A stretch of 64,000 nt of DNA from Dactylellina haptotyla (lineage: Eukaryota > Ascomycota > Orbiliomycetes > Orbiliales > Orbiliaceae): the NCBI GenBank assembly GCA_031310005.1, contig CM062384.1:62001-126000 (forward strand). Direction: 5' to 3'. Below the pieces are notes generated by a model. It had not been told where the DNA came from. It searched no databases and saw only the letters and a program-made list of their open reading frames with translations. Within the stretch, counting starts at the first letter, position 1. Each line of letters opens with the position of its first letter. The translations under genes and the position numbers were made by a program. This document shows, in pieces, positions 45,981-58,164 of the stretch.

Positions 45981-47561
45981 TTAGGCCTTCTGCAAGTGCT
46001 CGACAGTGACCTTGTCGTCAGTCAACTTGCCATCCTCGTGAAGGACGTTCAACAACTCCTTGCCGTGTCCAGTAGCACCCTCACCACCGATCTTGGCATC
46101 TTCACCATCGAAGTACTTGGCGATTTCCTCGAGAGGAGTGTATCTGGTTTCAATGAAGAAGAAGTAGACAACAGCCAATTCGATAGCCAGCCAGACATCG
46201 TAGACGATGTAGTACTTCCAGGTGATATTCTTGATGGCAATTGGGTTGACGTAGTTGTTGAAGAAAAGAGCGCAGTTGACGAAGAAGAACATGACGGCGA
46301 GACCCTTGGCACGAATCTGGAATGGAAGAATTTCGACGGTGTAACCGACGAGGAGACCAGACCAGGCCAAATTGTAAGAGGTATAGTAGAGGTAGATCAT
46401 GGCAACGACGGCACGACCGGCAGCGTTATTGCCAGTGGTCTCACGACGCTCGGAGCAGATTGTCCATGCAATGAAGCAGACCAACATACCACCGGTGGAG
46501 GCAAGGAAAAGAGGGCGACGTCCGAAGTGGTCAACCAAGAAGGCCATGGTACCAGCGACAATCATGTTCCAGATCTGGAGGATACCGTTGATCAAGAGCT
46601 GGTCAACCTGATTGGTGATACCGACCTGGTTAAGAATGAGGGTAATGTAGTAGGAAACGAGCGAGTTACCAGACCATTGAGAGAAGAGACCGGCGCACAA
46701 GCAAATGAACATTCTGTGTCGGTTACCCTTGGTGGAGAGGAGAACGGTGATGCTCTGCTTGTTGAATTCCCTTTCGAGGGCAAGAGTCTCCTTGATTTCG
46801 ATGAACTCGTGACGGACGAGGTCGTCATCGAGGTTGCCGTTGGCGTGGTACTTGGCGAGGATGGCAAGGGCTTCCTCGTGACGGTCACGAGAGATCAACC
46901 AACGTGGGGATTCTGGGACGAACCAGATGAAGCAAATCATGACACAAGCTGGGCCGGCTTGCAAGATGGATGGGGTTCTCCAGGCCCACTCGGACTTGAT
47001 CTTGAGAGTGCCGAAGGTAGTCCAGGCGGCAATGATGGAACCGATATACCAGGTGGTGTTGTAGATGGAGGTGATTCGGGCACGATGTTGCATGTGTGCC
47101 AACTCAGTGATGAGCAATGGGGCGGCGCCGTGGGCGAAAGAGATACCGAAACCGATCAAGAAACGAGCACCGATGAACATACCAAGGTTCTGAGCAGCGG
47201 ACTGGAGGGCGACACCGACAAACATGATGGCAAGACCGATCATGATGGCGACCCTACGGCCTCTCCAATCGGCTAAGAATGGAGAGAATGGGACGGCAAC
47301 AATGGAACCAACGGACATGATGGCGTTGAGGAGACCAAGCTGCGAGGAAGATGGCTTGAAGTAGTTCTCCCAGTAATCGAGAGACTGGAGACCGTTCATC
47401 ATGGAACCGTCGAAACCATTGGTGGCGGAGACGAGAATGACGGTCGAGAGAAGGAGATAGAGCTTTCGAAGACCGGGATCCTTATACCAAGTAACTTGGG
47501 GGAACTCGCGACCACCAAGGATGTTACCTTGGTTGGTCGTTGGCGCTGCCATGGCGGGCAT
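45981..47561 (-). CDS. MFS sugar transporter (lactose permease/hexose-like)
   Basis: Single exon, 526 aa from the Met at 47561 (MPAMAAPTTNQ). A Met at 47552 is nearly equivalent, while the open frame upstream has only a GTG and may be leader. Twelve membrane segments are recognisable. Sugar-porter signatures are present: SATNGFDGSMMNGL in TM1, LADWRGRRVA after TM2, RFLIGFGISFAHGAAPLLI, WRTPSILQAGP, PESPRWLISRDR, the central LVDHFGRRPLF, and EILPFQIRAKGLAVMF followed by FIETRYTPLEE. It resembles fungal lactose/cellodextrin/hexose permeases, but the substrate is not readable from motifs. Codons are strongly C-biased, suggesting high expression. A TATA box (TATAAA) lies about 200 bp upstream. 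Confidence 0.93.
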   Translation of the reverse strand: MPAMAAPTTNQGNILGGREFPQVTWYKDPGLRKLYLLLSTVILVSATNGFDGSMMNGLQSLDYWENYFKPSSSQLGLLNAIMSVGSIVAVPFSPFLADWRGRRVAIMIGLAIMFVGVALQSAAQNLGMFIGARFLIGFGISFAHGAAPLLITELAHMQHRARITSIYNTTWYIGSIIAAWTTFGTLKIKSEWAWRTPSILQAGPACVMICFIWFVPESPRWLISRDRHEEALAILAKYHANGNLDDDLVRHEFIEIKETLALEREFNKQSITVLLSTKGNRHRMFICLCAGLFSQWSGNSLVSYYITLILNQVGITNQVDQLLINGILQIWNMIVAGTMAFLVDHFGRRPLFLASTGGMLVCFIAWTICSERRETTGNNAAGRAVVAMIYLYYTSYNLAWSGLLVGYTVEILPFQIRAKGLAVMFFFVNCALFFNNYVNPIAIKNITWKYYIVYDVWLAIELAVVYFFFIETRYTPLEEIAKYFDGEDAKIGGEGATGHGKELLNVLHEDGKLTDDKVTVEHLQKA

Positions 47562-47759
47562 GATGGGCAATTGATGTTCTGCTGCGTAAACGCAGGAGAC
47601 GAACCTATTCACAGAATCTGGTCTGAGATATTAGAGTTGGAATACTCTTTGGCTCCTCTTCACCGAAGGGAATGAGTATTGCGCAGGCTGTTGAAGGGAA
47701 ACCCGACTGACTGGGAGAAGTGAATAGAGGAGACCAGGAGAGGGCGCGACGATGTTCTC

Positions 47760-47765
47760 TTTATA
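47760..47765 (-). promoter_or_regulatory. TATA box of the sugar transporter gene
   Basis: TATAAA on the minus strand about 200 bp upstream of the chosen start codon at 47561. Confidence 0.5.
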
Positions 47766-50554
47766 TGCAACCGTTGTACGATGATCCTCCTCCGCATTCT
47801 GGGGAGAGCCGATGGCCTCTTCTCTGGGTAGGGTTCTTTTGCCGCGTCTTGTCCAGGACTTGGGTCTTTTTCCTTTCTTTTCTTTTCCTTTGATGCCCTT
47901 TGCCAGAGAGCACACATGGTCTGGGGTGCTAATGAAGCAGAGACATCAGATCGCCCGGCTAAAGAAGGAGCACGATACGAACAAGTGCAGGATACCTCTG
48001 GTGTCGTTAATTTAACCGGCCCATATTCAATAGCTCAGGATGAGTGAAGTCTAAAGCTTGTCGTTATCACACTAGCAGGAAAAGTCAGTACTATTGGTTC
48101 AGGCTTAGTGTGGGCACGGTTCGGCAGAATAAGAAATATATATCTCTACTAAAAACTAAAAACCCTTTTAAACTCATTTTGCCTCCGCAAAATTTTTATT
48201 ATGCCCTCGGAACTATGGCAGCGTCTGAGCTTTTCACAGCCGGCTAATAGTACTTATAAAACGTAAGGGCAAAAACGGGTAACACGAGGAATTGATCAGA
48301 GGCCGAGACTGAACAGAGAAATAGCCGATGGCCCTAAACAACAATGAATATTTTCCATCGTTGACCTGGCCCAAACCGCGAACCAGGCTCCTCACGTCCA
48401 GAACGAACCATGGGCTGCAAAATCGGTTTCTGGGGGGGTTGGCCACCTCGTAAGATTTTCGCTCTCCGCAAAAGATCGCAGTGGAAGTTCCCAAATGCCC
48501 CCCATCTTCTGCTACCGATAGTGTGGGGACCCCGAAGCTAGACCATTCAGAAACAGGAATTTTGTCCATAACAAAAATGCGAACGCGAATTGGTTTGTCC
48601 ACCGTTTGCTCCACCACCAAAGTTCTCCGAGCGTTCCATGACGCACGTGGATGCCACCCTCTGGTCTCGCATTGATAAAAAGTGTTGACTGTGGTGGAGA
48701 CTTGACCCACTCGGCCAACCGGATTAATTCTCCAATCGGGTAAGGAGAGTAACACTGACCGGGGTGGAGGCAATATCATGTGCCAGGGTGATACTGGCGA
48801 CAAATCTCAGCGTTCGCTCACATTTATTTTATCCATTTGGTGCGGACCCACGGGCCGAGTCCTTGCTCGTTCAGGTTCTGTCGATAGGCAAAATAGAACT
48901 TCTGTGGAATATTCGCTGGCAAAATAAGACCCCACAGCAAGACACGCCACATGCAATTGAGCCAACCATCGGCCGGCGGCTGCAGTTATCAGGCTCATTA
49001 TCCTGGCCCCTGTCGTCGAATTTACCCGCTGCATCCTGCATGCATAACACCTCTGAAAGGTCAAAAATCCCAGATACAGGCATCAGACATCGGGATTTGT
49101 GCATCTCACCCAATATGATCTCGGAAAAGAGGGCAACATAACAGGATTAACAGCTGGGCAGCGACTGCCGTCCTAACAGTATCAAAATGCACGGTCCAAT
49201 ACGAATATTGCATTTAGACCCTTCTATTTGGTACGCAGAAGATAATGTGTACTTTCTCGTTTATCGTTTCGAGCGTTATTCTTTGAACATGAACCCCACC
49301 GGAGCTGAATTCGTGTTCCAGTGTTGACTGAACATTTTCGCGTGTTCACCGCGAGTGGATCCAACCTCCACCTGACCTCTTCCTTCTACCCTTTCGCTAT
49401 AAACCTATTGAGTAGCAAGACCCTTGGATAATATTTGCCACCCCTGCTGGCTTGGTACCCCCATAATAAAAACAAAGTTTAGCCTGAGTTCTCCCGAAGG
49501 TATCATGGTTTAGTCGACTAGTCAACTCTCCGCAAGACGTTCTTGAGTTCGGTAAGCTGGGGTAAAAGAAAAACGGTGATGGGGAAGTGAAAGGCTCACG
49601 AGATCATCTTCGAAGGTTAGTTTGGCTCGGAATACCCGAAGTCCGAGATCCATCGGGATGAGAGGTCCTTTGCGTTTTGGGGAATCCAAATTCCTGGATT
49701 CGTTGGTTGGCGGGTCTCTGTGAAATATTTGTCTGAGACCCGCAGGTGAATGCCGATCACCCCTCACAATGCAAGACTGAGCACTCGAACTTTGGATTGG
49801 TCCGACGAATTGGCGGTGGTCAATGCCAACCTGACCTGCATGTTTACTCCAGTTTCGTGGTCCGTTGCATATGTGACGGTTTTCTAGAAGCGGCACGGAA
49901 CTCACGGCATTAGATCCCCACTCATAATTGTGCTTTTGTGCATACAAATGTCGACGCGATACCCACGAGGTTGGGACAATTCGGCCAATACGAACTGCTT
50001 GTGGTGAGGCCGAAGAGATAAGTGACTTGCCTTGGAATCCGCCAGCCTCGTATAATTTCAAAGGTCAAATGGAAGCGGCAGTTCTCATGAGATCTTAAGC
50101 CAAAGCGACTAAATTAAGAGGCGGCACGAACCCGGTTGCAAACATTGAGCAAGTAGCCTTCGTATTTCAACATGATAGAATCAAGTGATAGTCCTAGCAC
50201 TTGCTCATTAGCTTTTGGTCTGCAGATAGCATATCTTCAGCATCGCTTGTGATTGCCCCTGTAGATACATTTGGCTAATGGCGTGCTTCCTTTTTATATC
50301 TCACCACGTTGTCTTTGGACCGACCCTTGCTGCTAGAGGCAAAGGAAACACAAATAAACGCTCTTGGCCTGGTGCAGCTGTGCATGTACCAGTGACTAAC
50401 CCCCAGATTCTCTCTGTATTAACAAAGAGCGATCGAATAAACAAAGTTGCTCCCTCGACATCGGAATGTCAGCATATAGGCAGGGCTCCGGTTGATTTTA
50501 GCCAAATCTATTATCCTCGTAGCTTCCCCGCAATATCTTCTTTAACCGGCATAA
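47766..50554. other. upstream region of the sugar transporter; no gene
   Basis: A pyrimidine tract on the plus strand (about 47866-47895) and several SYGGRG (CreA-like) hexamers at 48523, 48609, 48694, 48764 and 48930 are the only notable features. A 189-codon minus-strand frame (48234-48803) has no family signal and spans these motifs. Confidence 0.5.
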
Positions 50555-51593
50555 CTAATGTATCTCAAATGCCACGAATTTGGGGATAGTACGCCTCGAA
50601 AACTGCCTATAATATTTATCATAAAATCTCCTAATCACCGTTATAATTACAACGTGACAAGAGATCATCCAGAATGGGAAGAGAGATTCGTTCTGCGGAT
50701 CCCGACTTCCAACTTTGCTGATAGGAGCGTGATAATCCCTAACTGGGACTCCGGTCGAATTCAGCTTTAACGTCGGAGAGTTGGATTTTGGATATGGCAT
50801 GATTCCGAGTCCCTGGTTTGACTCTTCAGCCGATTTAACCAGAGACAATTCCACCAGAGCCACGTTTAAACATGCTGTTTCTGTACCCAGTAGAATGGGC
50901 CCGAAGGTGGATAGCAAGGCCCTTGGCTTTAAAGCTTTACCTACTATTGATATCGGACGATCGACAAGAACCGCGAATAGTAGATGAGATCCAGGCAATC
51001 CACAGCCAATACTAGAACAGAAAGATTGAGAATAAAGCGTCAAAATTTTATCCCGCGGAGCGCGATTCCTAGACCCCTGGCGACATTAATTGAGATCGAA
51101 CCCCATAATACCAACCTGAATTTCGCCTGCGGTCTGTGGAATGATCAAGAGCCGACATAATGTCCAGTAGTACATTTTGATAGACGATAAGGTAAGTGGT
51201 TACCCCAATGCGGACGGCAAGTTCGAGCATGTCTAGACTTTGCAATATCGCCACCACCGCAACTTCAAGATGGCGGCCAATCATAGTAGTAGATCATATA
51301 CCTCTCTTCCAGTTAGGCTTCTCCTTCTTTCAGGGTACGGGACGTAAATCCAGCTGCACTCTGCAAGTTTAGCCAATCAAAACCACGATCAAGGGCACCT
51401 CTCTTTTCATCGGAGTTAGGGTGGTCTGGATAACAATGCCAAAGATAGCGATAGCGCCCACATACGGGCGTTCGACGGGTGCTGCAAAGGATCGACTAAA
51501 GAGTACCATGTAGGTCATCTGAGCGCCAATTAAGAGAGAGACAGGAAATATTGGGGGTAGCAGATCCTCAAGCCAGGGTGGAGGTGGCATTTC
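50555..51593 (-). pseudogene. possible relic of a multi-exon membrane protein gene
   Basis: The minus strand at 51590-51369 encodes a convincing hydrophobic N-terminus: MPPPPWLEDLLPPIFPVSLL, then IGAQMTYMVLFSRSF and YVGAIAIFGIVIQTTL. Downstream frames at 51284-51069 (LEVAVVAILQSLDMLELAV) and 51043-50555 could be later exons, but I could not join them in phase without stops. It may be a decayed polytopic protein gene or a gene whose introns I misread. I can name no family with confidence. Confidence 0.25.
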
Positions 51594-52969
51594 AATATCC
51601 TTTTAAGCCCCTGTATTTGCATGCATTAGCGGTCCAGAACAAGAACCCATGTTGATAGTAGGTGTGGGAATTACTCGAGTGCTAGTGTATCTATGGCTAC
51701 GCGAATAATCCACTATCTAGAGCAATATTACTTTGAAGCTTGCAGTTGAGAATTAGGGTGAATATTTTTTTAGAAAAATCTCATAGCCTGCGGCCTAACT
51801 TCTTTTTCGAATGCTTTGTAGTAGGGTCTGTTCTCCTGAGATTAGTTCTTCGGACTATGAATCCTATGCCTACATAAACATTGAAATCCTTGGGTATGGT
51901 GAGCGGATATATAAACCGTGTTGCATTCTAACATCTTCGCTCTCGGTTCTGAATACGAACTCCAATTAAGCCAAATAAATGCCTTAACCAGGGTTGGAAC
52001 AAGGCCCGTACCAGGCTTCAATTGCGGTAATCCACATCAATATCGTGGATCTTGTGCATACGCATATCGTATATTATATCCGTCATCCGATTAGGATATA
52101 TATATATTGCGAAGGCTTCTTTCAAGGCTTTCTGAGCTCGAGATGAAAACTCGTGAAGTGTTTCCGAGCCTAAACCAAAACATGGTAGCTTTCAATAAAC
52201 CGTGGCGGTCGGCGGCACGAGGCGGCACAAATGACATAGGAGGAACTGAATATCGACACGAGCAGCGACAAAGTCATGGGAAAGTAGATCCACGTCCCGT
52301 CGCATATCACGCAGGGACCTGATCTCTTCTTCCATACATTCCCATACCCCTGGGCAAGCCATTCAACAGCTTAACACCATAGTATGATACGATCGCGAAA
52401 TCATTTACTGGTTTTATCTCAATAGCCTATAATGAGTAATCAACAACCCGAGCCGGACTTTGATATAATCTAGAGCATGATGCATGGAGGCTTAGGGCCC
52501 GATCATGTAGATACGTAAATAACGGGGCCGATATCGATTGTATTCTATTTTGGTAACGGAGAACTGGAAACCCGAACCCGTCATCCTGCGAATTGATAGC
52601 ACGGTAACTTCTTAAGAGGCTTGATGGAATCATACTAGGATATTCGACACTGTTGCGTATCGGAGGAACTTCTTTTTATGATTAAACCCGACGTCCTGGA
52701 TGCCATGGCTCGAGACTCATTGCTATATTAAAATATTGTGACTTCTGCGTCATCGTACGTTAACCCCTTCGTGATGGCGCTCCTTGTTTCTAACTTCTAC
52801 ATTTGATATTCGCTCTTCGCGGAAATAGACTTCACATTACGGAATAATTATTATTCTGTGCCCGTGATCATCTCGTATCAACATTCCTCAAAATTCAGCC
52901 TATCGGTGACAATGCATCAAGACGACAACATCATTTCACCCGGCTGATGTTGATGGAAATTAACAGTAT
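51594..52969. other. intergenic
   Basis: No gene seen. Short AT-rich frames on both strands only. Confidence 0.5.
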
Positions 52970-54033
52970 CTACATCGTATTGGTTGAACCGTTACCGCTG
53001 GGGTTCTTGATCCCGATGAAATAATTGATATCCCCCACCGGCTTAGCAAATCCTTGCCTACCCCATTTCCATTCCCAACCGGCTCTATCTTTCTCCGGTA
53101 ATGTTGCAATTAGATCCAAGACTTCCTGGGGAGTTCGGGTTCTCAGAGCGCTCATGTAGCCATCGAATACCATTACGAACGGAAGGATGGGGATAACATA
53201 TGTGAAAAATATATGACCAAAGTTCCAGAAAGCGCCGTGGAAAGGGCTCAAAAAAGCAAGTAGAGGGCCAATTGCGGCCACCGAGAGAAATCCAGAGAGT
53301 GTTCGTGATTGTATTTCGAATATCCTACCATAATGAGAAGTAGAAATGTGAGTTACTCAGAAACATCGACGTGTGATCGATCTAGCAACTTACCCAATAG
53401 CATCACTTCCGTTCACCGCGTCTTTCAGTATCCTCTTGGCTCCTTCATCGTCGAAATGATGGAAAGCTAGATTGAACATTCGGAATACTTTCTTTCCTTT
53501 GGCCCCATCGTCGCCTAACAATATTTCCTTCTTTGGTGCATTCCCAGCGTCCACTGGCTGCGCGATCCACCTGAAAGCTTCACTTTGCGCCTGTATCTTC
53601 TTCCAGGCTTCAGGATTCGGATACAAGTCCGTCAAGACAAAGTTCACAGGCTCCAGCCCCTCTTTCACCAACTGTCTATTCAGATGTTTCTCGACAACAG
53701 GGGTAGGGCCGCCTGCTCCCGCGCAAAAGTCGATGAAGGTGTATGAAGAAAGAGAAGATCCAAGCTCCTTTCTTAATACCTTCGCAAGACTTGATGACGC
53801 CGACGGTCCAGGCGAGCCTGACACTCTTGGTATGTTGAAGCCTGGGAACGACACCGTCCAGCAGAACGTCAAACACACTTGGATTTTTTCCCGGAGGTAT
53901 TGCGGGAACCTAGTTTGGATTCGGCAATTGTCAGTAAAGGTTCCTGAGAGTAACGGAATGGACGCGAGTATTCTAACCAAGTTTGGTCATCGATCTCGAA
54001 GAGATGAAGCCGCGGGCCTATAACGTAGTTCAT
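52970..54033 (-). CDS. SAM-dependent methyltransferase-like protein with C-terminal membrane hairpin
   Basis: Three exons: 54033-53978, 53909-53394, 53324-52970; 308 aa with consistent phase. After a short N-terminus (HLFEIDDQTWFPQYLREKIQ) comes a Rossmann-like SAM-binding motif I (TFIDFCAGAGGPTP), then an acidic loop (FVLTDLYPNPEAW), IAQPVDAG, and FRMFNLAFHHFDDEGAKRIL, as in class I methyltransferases. The last exon carries a membrane hairpin (AAIGPLLAFLSPF; HIFFTYVIPILPFVMVFDGY) and SALRTRTPQEVLDLI. I recall similar unnamed fungal proteins with the same domain order. The substrate is unknown; the membrane anchor suggests a lipid or membrane-bound substrate (inference). An upstream Met at 54108 is in frame, but the start at 54033 fits better. 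Confidence 0.82.
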
Positions 54034-54584
54034 GGTGACTACGTATACTGATTCGAGGAGAGTGGGTTGCGCTGACAATTGACATCCGCAACCTCCGACC
54101 GTGAACACAGGTTTGGATCCCGTGTATCAAACAACGAACTTGGTGTCACTTTTATATACCCTGCCACAACTGCAGGGTCGTTTTTCTTCCGCGACGTAGA
54201 AATATTGAGCACATCATGACTCGGCGGAGGGGTCAATTCCCTTTGGTTTTGTTGGGAGGCACTGTGGGTCTTCAATAAGCCAACTGCGCAAGAATATGGC
54301 TGTGATGCATAACAACACAAGTGCTCGACAACGACGCGTGGAGCATGGAATTAGTTCTATCTGCAAGACTAGTTCTATATATACAATTGGACATTATTAA
54401 TTAGACATGTGAACGCTCCTTGCTCCTGAGCCCCAACGTACAGATTGTGGGTCTCAAAATTCGGAGACTTGAATCTTAAATATTTTAAATTCAAGGAAGC
54501 TGATAGGCGTGGAATGTACTCAAAGGGCCTGCAATATTAGTTTGCTACGTTATATACGTTATCATATTAAGACTTGATGAGATT
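54034..54584. other. intergenic
   Basis: No gene seen; promoter of the methyltransferase gene and 3' flank of the exporter-like gene. Confidence 0.5.
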
Positions 54585-57500
54585 TCAACGACTTTCTTCG
54601 TCGAAAATGTGTTCGTGCTCGTGTCTATGACGATTCGCAAGTCCTTTAACATAATGCCTTTCTCCAACAGCATCTTTCACGGTCATTACGAGGTCATCAA
54701 TGCGCTAGTAGGGATGTTAGTCGCTGTTACGTAGGATATGAGTCTTGGATGGAGAAGTCCGTTCTTACCGAGTACAAACTGGTTATAGCCATTAGCATGA
54801 CGATAAAAGTGGACCACTACGATGAATTGTTAGTTTGGTATGAAAAGAGATATCTCAACAATGAGAGAGAGTTCTAACCTCGTCGTCCTTGAGCATCTCT
54901 TTAGAGAGAGAGTCCACGCCATCGGCGGGGCCTGCTACCTTCCTCAACCTCCCCAACAAAGGCACTGGCAAAATTTCAGCCAATGGGTGCCCCGTCCTCA
55001 AACTACCTTCCAAGACCCCCAGAACTGCCATTATGCTGGCGATAGTATCGGTCTTTGCGAAGTCAGTTTGCACCTCTAGCCTCTTCCTGTATTTAGGAGT
55101 GAGTCTAGAGGTCACAAAGGCCATTATACTCAGACTTTCGAGAATCTTGCCCAGATAGTCCGATATCTTCGACAGATTCTCGGATGTGTATGGGCTAGAA
55201 CTTGGCTCAAATCTGACCATCTGAATCCGAGGAGCGAGCTCTTGCAATTGAGTGTACAATTCTGCAATCCGCTCCTGTAACTTTTCTGGGGTCGTATCGG
55301 CGTCTGTATGAGAGGTGAGGAAATGAGACATGGTGTCGGAGTAAAAGTCGGTGAGATCCGATAGGACCGTAGCGAGAGACTTTGAAGCATTGCGTGTTGC
55401 TGAGGGTGGCCGGGGAAACACCTGGACTATAATAGCAGCGGCAAAGCCGACAATAACCAATAACAGTCGCCGGTAGAAAACACCGTATCCGGGCTCCGCG
55501 TAAATAAGCTGTGGTAAATAGCTAAAATAGAAACGATTGTCAGGACCGTTCTATGGTGGTTTATTAGGTTATTATGCTTACTTTGATTCCCATGAGTAGC
55601 CGACTATCAGCATCATTGTTGCAATACCCATCACAGCAGGCATCATCCACTCTCGTGGTGCGAAGACACGTATCGCCATTCCAAATATGATAAAGGGTGC
55701 AAGAATCGCCATAATTCCATACGGGTTCCCTGGACCTGAACCGGCTCCGATGTACCATACCACTAAACCAATGATGCCTCCAACAACAGTACCAAACATT
55801 CTCATGGTGATAGAGAACACAAAGTCGCCCATATATTGGGAGATAGTGAGTTGAGCCATGATCAAAGCCCATACCGCTAGGTGCATAATTTAGCGTGAGC
55901 AATAATTTGAGAGAGCGAGAGAATTAACAAACCTCTGTTATCGTAGCTGAAGCCTGCCGAGCTCTTCAGGATGGATGGGATAGCCAGAGCCAAAGTCACA
56001 AGTACCACCCTCGCAGCGAAAACGCCGTCGTTATTTGTGAACCAGTGAAAGATATCCGTTATTGCTTCCGCGAATTTGCCTCTCTCTCGACCAAGCCGAG
56101 CTTCCGCTGATTGCGATCCTCTCGCTTCCTTGCCTTTTTGTTTCTTTTCCTTCTTAGCCTTAGCTTTTCTAGATTTCCGCTCTTCGTGCTCCCGTCGGGT
56201 CTCGGTTCTCTCGAGGGCATTGTCGTCACGAACAGGCTCTGGACTCAAAGCCCACGAAAACAAGGCCTTTAAAGCGAAAGGCAGCCAAAGTCTAGTTTTG
56301 GTTTTCTTCATTTCCAACTCGACAAGTCGCTCGAGAAGATCAATCAATCCGGTTGCAATTGCTAGAACGCGATGTTTGTAGTTGATTCCGATCATCAACC
56401 CGGGTAACTTCACACCTTTTTCTTTGTCAGTAAATTGCATAAGCTTGCCATTTTCGTCGAACAAATGGCGAACTGGGTCCGTCATCTTATCAACTGCGTG
56501 AACGGAGAAGAATTCGTGTTCGTGTTTCAGATTATTCAAAACCTGGGAATGCTTCTCAACTAGAGCATCGACTTCGAACTTTTTGGGCCGGCCGAACCAC
56601 CGGGTATTGTTAACGGAAGTCATAATATCATCGGCAGCGGAGATGGCGTCATCGCAAGCGGCGAGGAGATTGCGCGAGACATCTTCCACGGCTTTTAGAG
56701 CATCTTGGCCAAGCTTTGCGACTTCAGGATCAGGTCGAAGGAACTCGTATACAGTCATTGTAGCGAGGGTCTGCGTTACAGCAACCCTGCGGGACGGTGG
56801 ATGGTGGCGGTGATGTTTGCCGTGCTTGTGCTCTTTTGCAGGGTTTTCCAGGTTCTCTTGGCTCTTTTCGAGGTCGTGACCATCGGATTCTTCGTCCGTG
56901 TGATAATCCCCTCTTGGAGCACCATAAAGTATCTTGGAGCGATATTCTTCCCGGAGGAGATGGAAGTTCAACATGACAGTGGAGCGGATGAACAAGTCTT
57001 GGAAGAGGGTCTTCAGAGATAGAACATCTTCTCCAGACCATCTCCCAACACTCGGTTCCAGACCCATAAACGTGAATCCCTGATCGATTTCGGTATGCTC
57101 CTCGACAATTTTGACTTTGAGCTTATTTATTTCTTCGACGGGGATGTCTTGGCCCATGTCTTGGAGAGTGTCGCGAGTGATATCGAGAACCTGGCGTATT
57201 CGACCAAGGGATTTGGAAAGCAGAGCTAGGGTAGCGTGGGAGCATGATTCTGGGAAGACGAGAAGAGATAGAACGACGCCAATCCCCACAGATGCTGCAA
57301 GTGGCTTGACGAATATGAGAGGTAGGGTACCGTTGAAGTTGTCAATGAGCGGGGCAGTTGTGATGTAGGGGTCGATGACGATGATTCCGAATATGCTGAC
57401 GAGAGTAAGCTTTGGAAATTTTGCTTGGAGCCTGGCCATGAAATAGATGAAAACGAGACACATGGTCAACATGACCACAGTAGGACCCGTTTGGAGCAGC

Positions 57501-58164
57501 TCTCCATTGAATACCCGACGTTGGACATAGAATGTGAGATTAGGAGCACCGCTCTGAACGGCCTGCTGCCGGATCGCCCCAATGGATGCATTGTAGAGAC
57601 TATCATCACGGCGGGACATAGCAGCAAGATATGCCAAAGTACCCCAGCCCCAGGCAAGGCAAATTCCGAGGAGAATAGTGGTTGCGGCGAGGAGGTAAAG
57701 CGGGAGTATAGTAGACGGTGGATTTATGAAGAGACATAGCCTAGTTTCCCAGTGTGAGCTAACGGTTCGGTCTCGAATTGGATCTATATAGCCCCAAGCT
57801 GGATTTTCAAAACTCACATGCCCATGAAAGCCGCTTGGCCAAAGTTCTTGAGGACGGGATTGATTACGACGAAAAGGAAAGAGGCCCATGCCGCGAGACT
57901 GCATCGAATGAGGATCTTGAGGTCTCGCGCCGTCAGACGCTCCGTGATCCAGTCCGGCAACTTGCTGGGCTTCTTCTTCTCCTTCCTGGCGGGGCCGTCG
58001 ACACCATTGACGCGATCCGGAGAGGCACCGGTGGCATCACTGTTGTTCCTGGAGGTCCCCTTGTCGAGGGAATCGTCGTGTCTCGTTGTGGTGTTGTTGG
58101 TGTCGTCGTTCGTGTTGTCGGCGGTGGCGTTGTTTGCGGCCTGCGGCGACGTCTCGGCGGACAT
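54585..58164 (-). CDS. aromatic-acid-exporter-like (FUSC/Bre4-type) membrane protein
   Basis: Six exons, all in phase: 58164-57818, 57740-55933, 55876-55582, 55521-54879, 54816-54769 (48 bp) and 54704-54585; 1086 aa. The N-terminus is a disordered Asn/Thr/Asp-rich stretch, then DWITERLTARDLKILIRCSL opens the membrane domain. Two membrane blocks of about six helices each (first about 95-280: LYLLAATTILLGICLAWGWG, VVMLTMCLVFIYFMARLQAK, KPLAASVGIGVVLSLLVFPE; second after exon 3: WALIMAQLTISQYMGDFVFS, VVGGIIGLVVWYIGAGSG) flank a long cytoplasmic helical region with His- and Lys-rich inserts. This duplicated layout is that of fungal DUF2421/FUSC-family proteins related to yeast Bre4 and bacterial aromatic acid exporters. 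Transport of toxic organic acids is a family-level guess. The C-terminus ends in a His/Glu-rich tail (RHRHEHEHIFDEE). Confidence 0.9.

Noticed and set aside
45996-47276. 426-codon plus-strand open frame
   Set aside because: It is the exact antisense of the sugar transporter. Strong third-position C bias in that gene removes stops on the opposite strand; composition (Asp/Glu/Gly-rich) is typical of such shadows.
41328-47561. Monooxygenase plus transporter as a secondary-metabolite cluster
   Set aside because: No synthase, terpene cyclase or pathway regulator is nearby, and the transporter is a sugar-porter type rather than a drug-efflux type.
48234-48803. 189-codon minus-strand frame
   Set aside because: No domain, odd composition, and it covers CreA-like motifs in the transporter upstream region; treated as chance.
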